NCBI RefSeq assembly: GCF_003460605.1
Contig: NZ_QTVN01000010.1
Coordinates: 126,501-190,500 of the forward strand
Reading direction: 5' to 3'
Length of the DNA: 64,000 nt
From: Ruminococcus sp. AF31-8BH
GTDB taxonomy: Bacteria; Bacillota; Clostridia; Lachnospirales; Lachnospiraceae
This document shows positions 28,907 through 38,027 of this stretch, in pieces; the stretch's first letter is position 1, and every line of letters starts with the position of its first letter. Below the pieces are notes generated by a model. The model was not told the origin of the DNA and ran no database searches. It saw only the letters and a list, made by a program, of their open reading frames with translations. The translations under genes were made by a program, and so were the position numbers.

Positions 28907-29337
28907 ATGTTGGAGCACTTCGTGAAGGTTACGTATTAGACCATATCAAAGCTGGAAAGGCCATGACTATTTATCATGATCTGAAGCTGGACAAGCTTGA
29001 CTGTACCGTTGCGATCATCAAGAACGCCCGCAGCAATAAGATGGGCAAAAAGGACATTATCAAAGTAGAATGCCCGATCGAAGACCTGGATCTTGACATC
29101 CTTGGCTTCATCGATCACAACATCACCGTAAACATCATCAAGGACGAGCAGATTGTTGAGAAGAAAGACCTTCGTCTTCCGAAGCAGGTTGTCAACGTGA
29201 TCAAATGCAAGAACCCGCGCTGCATCACTTCCATCGAGCAGGGCCTTGACCAGGTATTTGTTCTTGCCGATGAGGAGAACGAAGTTTACAGATGCAAATA
29301 TTGCGAAGAGAAATACAGAGGTCACAGAAATAAGTAA
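28900..29337 (+). CDS. pyrI: Aspartate carbamoyltransferase regulatory subunit
   Basis: Allosteric subunit binding CTP/ATP and bridging catalytic trimers. The 145-aa product has the nucleotide domain ([18 protein letters not shown]) and the C-terminal zinc domain with four cysteines in CKNPRC and CKYCEEK. Overlap with pyrB and a shared terminator show a two-gene operon. Its presence implies allosteric control of pyrimidine synthesis as in the E. coli-type holoenzyme. Confidence 0.95.
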   Translation: MLNVGALREGYVLDHIKAGKAMTIYHDLKLDKLDCTVAIIKNARSNKMGKKDIIKVECPIEDLDLDILGFIDHNITVNIIKDEQIVEKKDLRLPKQVVNVIKCKNPRCITSIEQGLDQVFVLADEENEVYRCKYCEEKYRGHRNK

Positions 29338-29376
29338 TTTTTGATTATATTTGCGCAATTTAATAACAATACTAAC

Positions 29377-29424
29377 AAAGTTCCCGTAGAAGTATGAAAG
29401 TGCTTCTGCGAGAACTTTTTTATT
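29377..29424 (+). terminator. Terminator of pyrBI
   Basis: AAAGTTC..AGAAG stem pairing with CTTCT..GAACTTT, then a T-rich tail. Confidence 0.8.
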
Positions 29425-29441
29425 TTCTGACAGCAAACGGA

Positions 29442-29483
29442 ATAAAAAAATGAGAAGACTCTGCATACACAAAATCTTCTCAG
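29442..29483 (-). terminator. Terminator of rnpB
   Basis: GAGAAGA/TCTTCTC stem followed on the minus strand by ATTTTTTTATT, convergent with the pyrBI terminator. Confidence 0.75.
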
Positions 29484-29497
29484 AATTTCTTTTTTGC

Positions 29498-29853
29498 TGC
29501 ACAAGCAAACCGATAAGCCGGGTTATGTCGTTGAGTGATCATCTGTCTAGGCCTTCCGTTGCCAGAAGGCTCAAGCGACCCACCTGAAAGCACGACGGGC
29601 AGCCGTATCGCTTTCTTCTCGGTCTTGCTTCGAATGGAGTTTACATGTGCCCGGCCTGTTACCAGGACGGCGGTAGTCTCTTACACTGCCTTTCCACCCT
29701 TACCATGGAAGCCATGGCGGTTTATTTCTGTTGCACTGGTCTGGGAGTCACCTCCACCGGACGTTATCCGGCATCCTGCCCTGTGAAGCCCGGACTTTCC
29801 TCGTCTGAACCCTTTCGTCTGTCCAGCCGCGATCACCTGGCTTGCTTGCGCAA
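29498..29853 (-). ncRNA. rnpB: RNase P RNA (bacterial class A)
   Basis: Catalytic RNA that matures tRNA 5' ends. Conserved blocks on the minus strand: GAGGAAAGTCCGGGCTTC (P4 5' side region), CAACAGAAATAAACCGCC and the 3' block AACCCGGCTTATCGG. The 5' and 3' ends pair as a 13-bp P1 helix (GCGCAAGCAAGCC with GGTTTGCTTGTGC, G-U pairs allowed), which fixes both ends within a few bases. About 355 nt. It has its own promoter and terminator. Confidence 0.95.
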
Positions 29854-29858
29854 CTGCT

Positions 29859-29887
29859 ATTCTAACATTATTCCTTTGCTCTGTAAA
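29859..29887 (-). promoter_or_regulatory. Sigma-A promoter for rnpB
   Basis: Minus strand TTTACA, 17-bp spacer, TAGAAT, placing transcription start at about 29852, the P1 helix 5' end. Confidence 0.85.
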
Positions 29888-29919
29888 GCCTAAATTTTAA
29901 AATATTGAACCGTGACCGA

Positions 29920-31584
29920 TCAGGTATTGAAGCAGCTTCCTCCAATAAATTCCCGAAGCAGGGAATTATTCGGCACTTCCTCGCTTGGCACCGGAACAAA
30001 GTAATCGAAGAATTTCAGAAGCCTGTTGGCCTCCAGATACTCCGGATCCTCCTTGGCAATTCCAAAGAGCAGCGGCTCCGCATACACTTTCAGGCACGCC
30101 AGCTCATAAATCAGGGCAGAATTAAACATTACATCCGCCTCTTCCTGATACGGGAAAATGTTTTTCTCTTCTCCTCGTCTCACAGAAGGCCACCTTGCAA
30201 TGGTCTCCTTGGCAGAAGTACCTCTTGTTCTTGCATCCCGCACAATCCTGCGGATCAGCCTGCCGTCTGTAGTCGGAATCCGGTTGTGCTCGTCAATATT
30301 CAACTGGGTCAGGGCGCTGATATAAATCTTAAACTTGCTCTCCTTCGGAAGCGCATAGCTTAACCTGTCATTCAGCCCATGGATTCCCTCAATTACCAGG
30401 ATATCTTCTTTTCCAAGCTGAAGGAAATCCCCTTTATATTCCCTCTGTCCTGTCTTGAAATTAAACACCGGAAGCTCCACGCGCTCCCCTTTAAGGAGTG
30501 CCAGCATGTCTTTGTTAAACTGCTCTACATCAATGGCTTCCAGGCATTCATAATCCTTTTCCCCGAATTCATCAAGAGGGGTATGCTCCCGGTTCACGAA
30601 ATAATTGTCCACTGCAATAGGATGAGGCTTCAGTCCGTGAGCCGCCAGCTGTATAGACAGCCTGTGTGAAAAGGTAGTCTTGCCAGAAGAAGATGGGCCT
30701 GCAATCATTACAAACTTCTTATTTCCAGCCTGGGCGATCTGCTCCGCGATTCTGGAAATCTGAGACTCCTGAATTGCCTCCTGCATAAGAAGGATTTTCT
30801 GGATTCCCTGGCTGGTAATCTGGTCATTCAGCTCCCCAACTGTGGAAATATCCAGCTTCTTCCCCCACTCCTCCGATTCCTTCTGAACCTGAAAGATTTT
30901 ATCCTGGGGCAAAAATTCCGGGATCTCATCAGGTGCTTTCGCATCGGGAAGCATAAGCACAAATCCCTCATCATAAAGCCGCAGGTCAAAATATGGCACA
31001 TAGCCTGTATCATAGGCCATTGCCCCATAGAAATAATCCTCGAAGTTCTCTATGCTGTAAATATTTACCCTGGAAACCCTGCGGTAGCGAAACAGCTTCT
31101 CTTTGTCATACATGCCGTGATGGTGGAAAAGAGCGATGGCTTCATCGGTATTTACGCTTCGCTTTTTCACCGGAATCTGTGCCTTTACCAGCTCTGTCAT
31201 TCTTGTCTTCACCTGGTCAAGAAATGCCTGATCCAGCTCCTGTTTTCCTTCCATGGTAAAATAAAAGCCGCTTCCAACAGAATAGTGAAGCACCACTTTC
31301 TCTATCTTTTCCTTGCCTGCAAGATCATAGATGGCTTTTAGAAGCACCAGGCAGGCGGTACGCTTGTAGGTTTTGTTTCCAATGCTGTCCCTGGTTGTGA
31401 TCAGCTTCACTTCACAGTCCCGGTTCGCCTTTTTGTGAAGCTCCCGGATCTTGCCTCCTGCGATTACCAGAATAACAGGGGCATCTGTAGTTTTCTCATA
31501 ATCTTTTATTACTTCTTTATAGGAAATTCCAACAGGAAACTCCTTTATTTCTCCGTTTATCGTAAGCCTTACTGTCTGATCCAT
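29920..31584 (-). CDS. Nucleoside (uridine) kinase with N-terminal TGS and ThrRS-like domains
   Basis: Predicted cytoplasmic nucleoside kinase. Order of parts in the 554 aa: TGS-like domain (about 1-65); a segment resembling the threonyl-tRNA synthetase second editing domain (about 70-220, HHHGMYDKEKLFRYRR); then a P-loop uridine-kinase domain (P-loop GPSSSGKTT, 296-304; DNYFVNREHTPLDEFG; EGIHGLND). This fusion recurs in Firmicutes. It is distinct from the short Udk. Last gene of the dnaG-rpoD-trmK-nif3 run; a palindromic element lies in the 79-bp gap before it. Confidence 0.85.
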   Translation of the reverse strand: MDQTVRLTINGEIKEFPVGISYKEVIKDYEKTTDAPVILVIAGGKIRELHKKANRDCEVKLITTRDSIGNKTYKRTACLVLLKAIYDLAGKEKIEKVVLHYSVGSGFYFTMEGKQELDQAFLDQVKTRMTELVKAQIPVKKRSVNTDEAIALFHHHGMYDKEKLFRYRRVSRVNIYSIENFEDYFYGAMAYDTGYVPYFDLRLYDEGFVLMLPDAKAPDEIPEFLPQDKIFQVQKESEEWGKKLDISTVGELNDQITSQGIQKILLMQEAIQESQISRIAEQIAQAGNKKFVMIAGPSSSGKTTFSHRLSIQLAAHGLKPHPIAVDNYFVNREHTPLDEFGEKDYECLEAIDVEQFNKDMLALLKGERVELPVFNFKTGQREYKGDFLQLGKEDILVIEGIHGLNDRLSYALPKESKFKIYISALTQLNIDEHNRIPTTDGRLIRRIVRDARTRGTSAKETIARWPSVRRGEEKNIFPYQEEADVMFNSALIYELACLKVYAEPLLFGIAKEDPEYLEANRLLKFFDYFVPVPSEEVPNNSLLREFIGGSCFNT

Positions 31585-31628
31585 AAGCCCTCCTTATCCG
31601 GTATGACATGCCACTCATTGATACCCCG

Positions 31629-31660
31629 GATTGCTCCGCCGCTATGCGGCTCCCGCAATC
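31629..31660. repeat. Palindromic element (GGA-type), copy 1
   Basis: GATTGC/GCAATC outer stem, symmetric TCC internal loop, GCCGC/GCGGC inner stem, 3-nt loop. It sits between the nif3-like stop and the nucleoside kinase start. A matching element with compensatory inner-stem changes lies at 51266-51295. Confidence 0.65.
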
Positions 31661-31663
31661 TCG

Positions 31664-32446
31664 TTACAATATTGTATAAGGACTCTTCACCTTCGCGCAG
31701 GTGAATTTCAGTTCCGGAAAGGCCTTCTCAAGCCGTTCCTTCATGTCTTCCATGAAAATGTATTCTGTGCCGTAATGCCCCGCATCAATGATGCAAAGCC
31801 CCTGGGCAACGGTATCAATTCCGGTATGGTGGTCAATATCCCCGGTCACATACACATCAGCCCCGGCAGCCAGCACATCGGAAATCATGCTTTTCCCGGA
31901 TCCGGTACAAACTGCTGCAGTCTCCACCATCTGATCCAGATTGCCGTATACCTTCACATCTGCCAGTTTCAGATTCTTTTTCACCAGAAGCGCATATTCC
32001 TTCAGCGTCATCTTCGCAGGAATTTTGCCAACGCGGCCAAATCCAATGGTCTCCCCATCCATCTCACCGGTGGCAGAGAGCACCTTTGTCTCTGATAATT
32101 CCAGATATCCGGCACTTAAATCAGCCATTCCAAGAATGTCATAGTTGGTATGCATGGCATAATAGGAGATTCCCTCACGCACCAGCTTTAGGATCCTGCG
32201 TCCTGTAAAGCTGTGGTTGTTGATTTTCTTAATGCCTGAAAAAATCATAGGATGGTGGGTGACGATCATGTCTGCCCCTGCCTCTATGGCTTCCTCAAGC
32301 GTTTCATCTGTCAGGTCGAGGGCCAGAAAAACATGGTGCACTTCCCTTTCATCATCCCCTGTAAGAAGTCCCACATTGTCCCAGTCCTCTGCCGCAGCTG
32401 CCGGAAAATGTTCATCCAGCCAGCCTGTCAGTTCATTTACTTTCAT
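31664..32446 (-). CDS. Nif3-like dinuclear metal-centre protein
   Basis: Member of the Nif3/YqfO family, toroidal hexamers with a two-metal site; biochemical role not settled (GTP cyclohydrolase I type 2-like names are used). Metal-binding motifs are EDWDNVGLL (20-28), VTHHPMIF (62-69), HTNYD and GHYGTE near the C-terminus. Length 260 aa is the short form without the inserted PII-like domain. The start overlaps the trmK end by 14 bp, the usual Firmicutes pairing. Confidence 0.9.
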   Translation of the reverse strand: MKVNELTGWLDEHFPAAAAEDWDNVGLLTGDDEREVHHVFLALDLTDETLEEAIEAGADMIVTHHPMIFSGIKKINNHSFTGRRILKLVREGISYYAMHTNYDILGMADLSAGYLELSETKVLSATGEMDGETIGFGRVGKIPAKMTLKEYALLVKKNLKLADVKVYGNLDQMVETAAVCTGSGKSMISDVLAAGADVYVTGDIDHHTGIDTVAQGLCIIDAGHYGTEYIFMEDMKERLEKAFPELKFTCAKVKSPYTIL

Positions 32447-33167
32447 ATTCTGCCAGCGCTGCCTTAATCAGCTGCGCTTCCTCCTTTACTTCCCGGATGC
32501 GTGCCGTCACTGCCTCCGCCTGAGGCGCAGCCTGAAGCTGCTTTAAAATATCTGCACGGATTCGTTCCTCTCTTAAAAGATAGCGGTAAAGAACTGGATT
32601 ATGCTCCTTCAAAAGAAATTTCCCAAAAGCTTCCTCCAAGGTGTAGGGCGCCGCTTCCGAAACCAGATTCTCATTCCCATCACCTTCCGGACATGTCCTC
32701 ACCACACGCATCATAGGATAAAATTTACCCTCTTCCTCCACCATTTTTTCTTCCACGATCTGAAACCCCTGTGACTGGATAAATCTGCGAAAATGGGGAA
32801 TATCCGACTGGGGCTGCAAAATCATCTCAGAAAAAGAATCTCTCACAGACTGGCCGTCCGTGAGAATTCTTTCCATAAGAGGACCTCCCATTCCTGCGAT
32901 TACAAGAGTGTCCCCCTCCCCGGCCTTCAGATTCTCAAGCCCATCTGACAGCCGGGTCTGTATGTACTCCTCCAGACCATACTGCCGGATATGCTCCTTC
33001 GCCCTGGAAAGAGGGCCTTTTCGTACATCCATTGCAATGGCCGATGGAATTTTTTTCTGCTGTATCAGGTACACTGGCAGATATCCGTGGTCGCATCCCA
33101 CATCTACCAGCCTGTTCCCTGTTGTTACCATATCTGCGATTGCAGACAACCGTAAGGATAACTGCAT
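32433..33167 (-). CDS. trmK: tRNA (adenine(22)-N1)-methyltransferase TrmK
   Basis: SAM-dependent methyltransferase forming m1A22 in tRNA. Rossmann motif I VDVGCDHGYLPVYL is at 21-34; the family string VIAGMGGPLM (motif IV) follows near 90, then LQPQSDIPHFRRFI. The C-terminal coiled region (about 180-244) matches TrmK. Length 244 aa. It follows rpoD by only 10 bp with AAGGAGAGG before the ATG. Confidence 0.9.
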   Translation of the reverse strand: MQLSLRLSAIADMVTTGNRLVDVGCDHGYLPVYLIQQKKIPSAIAMDVRKGPLSRAKEHIRQYGLEEYIQTRLSDGLENLKAGEGDTLVIAGMGGPLMERILTDGQSVRDSFSEMILQPQSDIPHFRRFIQSQGFQIVEEKMVEEEGKFYPMMRVVRTCPEGDGNENLVSEAAPYTLEEAFGKFLLKEHNPVLYRYLLREERIRADILKQLQAAPQAEAVTARIREVKEEAQLIKAALAEYESK

Positions 33168-33177
33168 GTCCCTCTCC

Positions 33178-34305
33178 TTAATCCAGATAATCCTTCAGCT
33201 TGCGGCTGCGGCTTGGGTGACGGAGCTTACGAAGGGCCTTTGCCTCGATCTGGCGGATACGCTCTCTGGTAACGTTGAATTCCTTACCAACTTCCTCAAG
33301 GGTTCTGGCACGTCCGTCGTCCAGTCCGAAACGAAGACGAAGCACCTTCTGCTCTCTCTCGGTAAGAGTTCCAAGAACTTCCACAAGCTGTTCCTTCAGA
33401 AGTGTGAAGGCAGCTGCGTCAGCCGGAACTGGAACATTGTCATCCTGGATGAAATCGCCAAGATGGCTGTCCTCTTCCTCACCGATAGGGGTCTCAAGGG
33501 AAACCGGCTCCTGGGAAATCTTCAGGATCTCACGCACACGGTCAACCGGCATGTCCATCTCCTCTGCAATTTCCTCCGGGGTAGGTTCACGTCCAAGCTC
33601 CTGGAGCAGCTGTCTGGAAACGCGGATCAGCTTGTTGATGGTCTCAACCATATGCACCGGAATACGGATGGTACGTGCCTGGTCTGCGATGGCTCTTGTG
33701 ATGGCCTGACGGATCCACCATGTTGCATAGGTACTGAACTTGTATCCCTTGCGGTAATCAAATTTCTCAACTGCCTTGATCAGGCCAAGGTTACCTTCCT
33801 GGATCAGATCCAGGAACAGCATTCCGCGTCCTACATAACGCTTTGCAATGCTGACAACAAGACGAAGGTTGGCCTCTGCCAGACGTTTCTTGGCATTCTC
33901 ATCTCCCTGCTCCATTCTCTTGGCAAGCTCAATCTCCTCCTCAGCGGAAAGAAGGGGAACCTTACCGATCTCTTTCAGATACATACGAACCGGGTCTTCA
34001 ATGCTTACGCCTTCCGGAACGGAAAGGTCGATCTTGTCCAGTTCTACCTCTTCCTCATCGTCCAGGCCATCAATATCCATATCATCATCCAGCATCAGAT
34101 CGTCTGCGCCATTGTCTGTGATTCGAAGCACATCCACGCCGCTTGCTTCCAGAAAGTCAAAAATCTTGTCCATCTGTTCCGCATCCAGGGGCTGGTCCTT
34201 GAAGAAGTCACTGATCTCCTGATATTCCAGTACATTTTTCTTCTTTTTTGCAAGTTCCAGAAGCTCCACCAGTTTCTCACTGAATTTGCCCATATTCATT
34301 TCCAT
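33178..34305 (-). CDS. rpoD: Primary RNA polymerase sigma factor (SigA/RpoD)
   Basis: Housekeeping sigma factor. Regions 1.2 to 4.2 are present: [20 protein letters not shown] (1.2), [17 protein letters not shown] and [19 protein letters not shown] (2.1-2.2), [20 protein letters not shown] (2.3-2.4), and the region 4 helix-turn-helix [20 protein letters not shown]. Start set at [11 protein letters not shown], since GGAGGT lies 10 bases before it and nothing precedes the ATG 18 bases further up; 375 aa. It follows dnaG as in the classical macromolecular-synthesis operon. Confidence 0.96.
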   Translation of the reverse strand: MEMNMGKFSEKLVELLELAKKKKNVLEYQEISDFFKDQPLDAEQMDKIFDFLEASGVDVLRITDNGADDLMLDDDMDIDGLDDEEEVELDKIDLSVPEGVSIEDPVRMYLKEIGKVPLLSAEEEIELAKRMEQGDENAKKRLAEANLRLVVSIAKRYVGRGMLFLDLIQEGNLGLIKAVEKFDYRKGYKFSTYATWWIRQAITRAIADQARTIRIPVHMVETINKLIRVSRQLLQELGREPTPEEIAEEMDMPVDRVREILKISQEPVSLETPIGEEEDSHLGDFIQDDNVPVPADAAAFTLLKEQLVEVLGTLTEREQKVLRLRFGLDDGRARTLEEVGKEFNVTRERIRQIEAKALRKLRHPSRSRKLKDYLD

Positions 34306-34343
34306 AGGTACTCTAACCTCCATATAGTGTTAATATTTTATCC

Positions 34344-36137
34344 TTATTCAAAAGAAATATGCAATTGCTGCCTTTTTCTTCCAAGATCCTCCAGATTTTT
34401 CTTGGCCTGCACAAGCTCCTGCAGGGCTGCCATGTCTGTCGGATCCCAGTTTTCATTTTTCTTAGCCAGGCTCTCCTGCTTGATTCGAAGAAGAGCGTCT
34501 GAGAAAGCTCTCTCCTGCTCTTCCCTGGTCTCAAGATGGATAGTGGCATTAAACAGGGACGCCACTTCTTTTTGTTCGTCGCTGTCTGTAAATGCATTCA
34601 AAAGTCTGGCTGGATTCACATCCCCTTCCTTTCGCTGATTCCAGAGCATCTCTGCCACTTCTTTATAAAGAGGAACCACGAAATCCGAAGGCGTCAGATA
34701 TTTCTCTACTGTCTCAAAAATTCCCGGATAGGTGACAAGCCAAGTAAGCATCAGCTTCTGGGATTTTTCCCCTGCACTTTCCTTCTTCCGGACTGCCGGG
34801 TCTCCTGATTTGGGCTGGATCCGCTTCTCTGCGGGAGTTCCCTTCATGGCAAGGGAATTCACACGCTTGCGCAGGTTCTCCACACTGATTCCGTATCTGC
34901 GGTATTCCTTCACGATTGCTTCAATGTAAAGGTTCCGCTCCAGCTCATCGGAAAGCTCCAGAAGATACTGGGCGCACCGGTCAAAGAACCGGTTCTGTCC
35001 CTGAGGCTCCTCCATGGGAAACTCTCCTGCCGCAATGCTTACCCGGAACATAAAGCTGTCCATGGCTGCCTCCAGCCTTTTTTCAAAGGCTTCTGCCCCT
35101 TCGGTCTTAATAAATTCATCGGGGTCCTTATGGGGCCGCAGGTTCACCACTCTGGAATTCACCCCGGCTTCCCGAAGAATGGGAATGGCTCGCAGCGCAG
35201 CCTTTACTCCAGCTTCATCACTGTCGTATAACAGCAGCACTTCCTGGGTGTAACGCTTCACCAGGCTTGCATGGCCGGACGTAAGAGCTGTTCCAAGGGA
35301 GGCTACCGCATTGGTAAAACCTGCCTGGTGCATAGAGATTACGTCCATATAGCCCTCGCACAGGATCAGGTAATTCTTTCTGGTGGTCCTTGCAATATTC
35401 AGTCCGTAAAGATTACGGCTCTTATCAAAGATCTGGGTCTCCGGGGAGTTCAGATACTTGGGCTTGCCGTCACCCATCACACGTCCTCCAAATCCGATCA
35501 CACGGTTATTTACATCCATAATGGGGAAAATAACACGGTTCCAAAACTTGTCGTACATCCCCTGCCGCTCATCCACATTAAACAGTCCGGATTCCCGCAG
35601 CAGATCGTCAGTGTAATTCTGGGCTTTCAGATATTTGTACAGGTCATCACTGTATTTGTCCGAATAGCCAAGACCAAATTTCTTAATCATTTCCTCGCTC
35701 AGGCCTCTGCCTGTCAGATAGTCGTGAGCGGTTTTGCCGTTTTCACGGCGCAGCTGGTAGTAAAAATACTGGGCTGCCTTCTTGTTGATCTCAAGCAGGG
35801 TGGCCCGCTTCTCGGCCTTCGCCCTGGCAGCCTGGGAATATTCGATCTTGGGAAGCTCCACGCCGGCACGCTCTGCCAGATGGGAAAGGGCTTCTCCAAA
35901 GGAATAATTCTCGTACTGCATTACAAAATTATATACATTTCCTCCTGCTCCGCAGCCGAAGCAGTAATACATCTGCTTGGACGGGGTTACGGAGAAGGAC
36001 GGCGTCTTCTCATTATGAAAAGGACACAGACCAAAATAGGAGCTTCCCTTTCTGGTCAGTCTCACATACTGGGATATCACATCTACAATATCATTTTTCA
36101 TACGTACTTCTTCAATGATATCGTCAGAATAACGCAT
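34344..36137 (-). CDS. dnaG: DNA primase
   Basis: Synthesises RNA primers at the replication fork. N-terminal CHC2 zinc domain (Cys38, His41, Cys59, Cys62 in CPFH..CFGC), then the catalytic core with TOPRIM motifs LCEGYMDVISMHQ and LLYDSDEAG, and a C-terminal helicase-binding domain of low conservation. Length 597 aa is normal. GGAGG precedes the ATG. The upstream gene dgt was probably directly adjacent before insertion of the 344-bp element between them. Confidence 0.96.
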   Translation of the reverse strand: MRYSDDIIEEVRMKNDIVDVISQYVRLTRKGSSYFGLCPFHNEKTPSFSVTPSKQMYYCFGCGAGGNVYNFVMQYENYSFGEALSHLAERAGVELPKIEYSQAARAKAEKRATLLEINKKAAQYFYYQLRRENGKTAHDYLTGRGLSEEMIKKFGLGYSDKYSDDLYKYLKAQNYTDDLLRESGLFNVDERQGMYDKFWNRVIFPIMDVNNRVIGFGGRVMGDGKPKYLNSPETQIFDKSRNLYGLNIARTTRKNYLILCEGYMDVISMHQAGFTNAVASLGTALTSGHASLVKRYTQEVLLLYDSDEAGVKAALRAIPILREAGVNSRVVNLRPHKDPDEFIKTEGAEAFEKRLEAAMDSFMFRVSIAAGEFPMEEPQGQNRFFDRCAQYLLELSDELERNLYIEAIVKEYRRYGISVENLRKRVNSLAMKGTPAEKRIQPKSGDPAVRKKESAGEKSQKLMLTWLVTYPGIFETVEKYLTPSDFVVPLYKEVAEMLWNQRKEGDVNPARLLNAFTDSDEQKEVASLFNATIHLETREEQERAFSDALLRIKQESLAKKNENWDPTDMAALQELVQAKKNLEDLGRKRQQLHISFE

Positions 36138-36156
36138 GCTTATCCTCCATTTCTGT

Positions 36157-36164
36157 TTCTAATA
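36157..36164. repeat. Target-site duplication, left copy
   Basis: TTCTAATA, repeated exactly at 36509-36516, immediately outside the 13-bp terminal inverted repeats. Confidence 0.75.
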
Positions 36165-36508
36165 GTTACTGTTCACTTCGTGCCCAATAACACGCTTCGC
36201 GATGCACAGAAATCATGCTTTGCATGATTTCGCGCCGCACTTCTCGGGTTTTCTGTGAACTTTGTTCACCAAACGGACATGTCGCCTGCCGGCGACATCA
36301 CCATATATGAAAGTCAGCTGTTCCGCGCCTATGGGCGCTCCCACAGCTGCCGACCGCATTCGTAATCCGGGCTATCGCCCTACTTACTCATACGGTCTAG
36401 CCCATCCGATATCCAAGAATTCGCTCATGCAAGCATGGCTCATTCTTGGCTGCCGTCTGGGACTTTCATAGTAAAACACCTCGCGGAACATTACCAGTGA
36501 ACAGTAAC
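36165..36508. mobile_element. 344-bp MITE-like element between dgt and dnaG
   Basis: Bounded by a perfect 13-bp inverted repeat (GTTACTGTTCACT at 36165-36177, AGTGAACAGTAAC at 36496-36508) and flanked by an 8-bp direct duplication TTCTAATA. The interior codes for nothing convincing and is a chain of hairpins: 36210-36230, 36255-36269, 36279-36298, then a 10-bp closing stem (36306-36315 with 36461-36470) enclosing hairpins at 36315-36349, 36369-36403 and 36413-36449. This fits a non-autonomous transposable element; no transposase is in the window. It occupies almost all of the 373-bp gene-free stretch. Confidence 0.75.
36268..36477. repeat. Core structured element, copy A
   Basis: Shares ordered blocks with 38182-38371: ACGGACATGT, GCCTATGG, GCAGCTG-CGACCGCATTCG-TAATCCGGG, CATGC.GCATG, ATTCTTGG and ACTTTCATA. 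The two copies differ by many substitutions, some compensating in stems. Confidence 0.7.
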
Positions 36509-36516
36509 TTCTAATA
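36509..36516. repeat. Target-site duplication, right copy
   Basis: TTCTAATA; it includes the dgt stop codon (CTA on the plus strand at 36511-36513). Confidence 0.75.
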
Positions 36517-37521
36517 TACCTCCCAGGCTCTCGGGATAAAGATCTCCTTGAATTTCTTCATAGAGTACTGATCCGTCATGCCTGACAGCCAGTCACATAC
36601 CGCCCTGCTTTTGGGCACGCCCCTTTTCTCGATCAGGGCAAGGTACTCCCTGGACATGGCCTCCGGATGGTCTATGTAATACTGGTAAAGTTCCGTCAGC
36701 ATTTTGATAGCCTTGGACTCTTCCTTTTTCGCTATGGGATTCAGATATACCTTCTGGAACATCTCCTGGCGCAAATCCATCAGTGCCTGCTCCACAGCTG
36801 GAGACATCTGTATGGACGGCTTATCCATGCTGTTCTCGATCACATCATGGACAAAGGTGTTCAGCCTCTCTCTTGTGGTCTGTCCCAGAAACTCCCTGAG
36901 GCCTGATGAAATATCCGTCTCCGTGATAATTCCGGCTCTCTGGGCATCGTCCATGTCATGGTGGACATATGCGATCTTATCGGAAAAGCGTACCACCTGT
37001 CCTTCCAGTGTAGACGGACTGCCGCTGGTACGATGGTTCAGGATTCCGTCCTTAGTCTCCCAGGTAAGGTTCAGCCCCTCTCCGTTCTTCTCCAGTACCT
37101 CCACCACACGGATGCTCTGCTGATAGTGGGCAAAGCCGCCGGGATGTACCTGGTTCAGTGCAGTCTCTCCTGAGTGTCCGAATGGAGTATGTCCAAGATC
37201 GTGGCCTAAGGCTATGGCTTCCACCAAGTCTTCATTCAGACGCAGCGCCTTGGCTATGGTACGAGCGATCTGGGAAACCTCTAATGTGTGGGTAAGCCGG
37301 TTCCTGTAATGATCTCCCTCCGGTGCCAGAAACACCTGTGTCTTATCCTTCATTCTGCGAAAAGCCTTGCTGTGCAGAATCCTGTCACGGTCCCGCTGAT
37401 ACACAGTGCGCACATCGCACTCTTCCTCCTCGCGGTCTCTTCCCCTGGACTTGCCGCTGTACGCCGCATAAGGGCAGAGCAGCTCCAGTTCTCTTTCTTC
37501 CATGCTCTCTCTGATATTCAT
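36511..37521 (-). CDS. dgt: Deoxyguanosinetriphosphate triphosphohydrolase-like protein
   Basis: HD-domain dNTPase predicted to cut dNTPs to nucleosides and triphosphate. Metal residues lie in RLTHTLEVSQIARTIAKAL (H), GHDLGHTPFGHSGE (HD) and SDKIAYVHHDMDD (D). Length is 336 aa from ATG (MNIRESMEER), which has GGAGGA ten bases upstream; an upstream TTG was rejected. In many Clostridia dgt directly precedes dnaG. Here the reading frame ends inside the target duplication of the inserted element, which leaves the stop codon intact. Confidence 0.93.
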   Translation of the reverse strand: MNIRESMEERELELLCPYAAYSGKSRGRDREEEECDVRTVYQRDRDRILHSKAFRRMKDKTQVFLAPEGDHYRNRLTHTLEVSQIARTIAKALRLNEDLVEAIALGHDLGHTPFGHSGETALNQVHPGGFAHYQQSIRVVEVLEKNGEGLNLTWETKDGILNHRTSGSPSTLEGQVVRFSDKIAYVHHDMDDAQRAGIITETDISSGLREFLGQTTRERLNTFVHDVIENSMDKPSIQMSPAVEQALMDLRQEMFQKVYLNPIAKKEESKAIKMLTELYQYYIDHPEAMSREYLALIEKRGVPKSRAVCDWLSGMTDQYSMKKFKEIFIPRAWEVY

Positions 37522-37655
37522 AGATTCACTATCCTCCAAAGACTGACAGGTGTATTGATAATCTTCCTCCTATTAATTATATTCTACACAAAATTTCAAA
37601 TTCCTCTTTTTTTCAAAAAGAAAATAAAATTTTTAAATTTTTTTCAAAAAATGTG

Positions 37656-37684
37656 TTGACAATCCCATACCCCTTTGTTATACT
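37656..37684 (+). promoter_or_regulatory. Sigma-A promoter for the tRNA-Leu array
   Basis: Consensus TTGACA, 17-bp spacer, TATACT, 50 bp before the first tRNA. Confidence 0.88.
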
Positions 37685-37734
37685 AATATCCGTCGCAGCG
37701 AGAAAGAAACAATTCTCCATGAGAAACGCGATAT

Positions 37735-37819
37735 GCGGAAGTGTCGGAACTGGCAGACGAGCAAGACTAAGGATCTTGTGAGCATTGCGCTCGTGTGGGT
37801 TCAAGTCCCATCTTCCGCA
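37735..37819 (+). tRNA. tRNA-Leu (AAG), copy 1
   Basis: 85-nt class II tRNA: acceptor GCGGAAG/CTTCCGC, discriminator A, anticodon stem CAAGA/TCTTG, loop CTAAGGA giving anticodon AAG (37769-37771), long variable arm GAGC/GCTC. CCA not encoded. Confidence 0.9.
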
Positions 37820-37886
37820 TGTACTACTTAAGGTAGTATGATAAATATTTAATCGCACAGAGATTGATCTCTATGAAGTGCGATAT

Positions 37887-37971
37887 GCGGAAGTGTCGGA
37901 ACTGGCAGACGAGCAAGACTAAGGATCTTGTAAGCATTGCGCTTGTGTGGGTTCAAGTCCCATCTTCCGCA
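37887..37971 (+). tRNA. tRNA-Leu (AAG), copy 2
   Basis: As copy 1, but the variable-arm stem reads AAGC/GCTT instead of GAGC/GCTC, a compensating pair of changes that keeps the stem. Confidence 0.9.
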
Positions 37972-38027
37972 TGTACAATTAAATATTTGATCGCGCAGAG
38001 ATTTCTGATCTCTACGAAATGCGATAT

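Noticed and set aside
29535..29893. Short plus-strand frames
   Set aside because: They lie on the complement of RNase P RNA.
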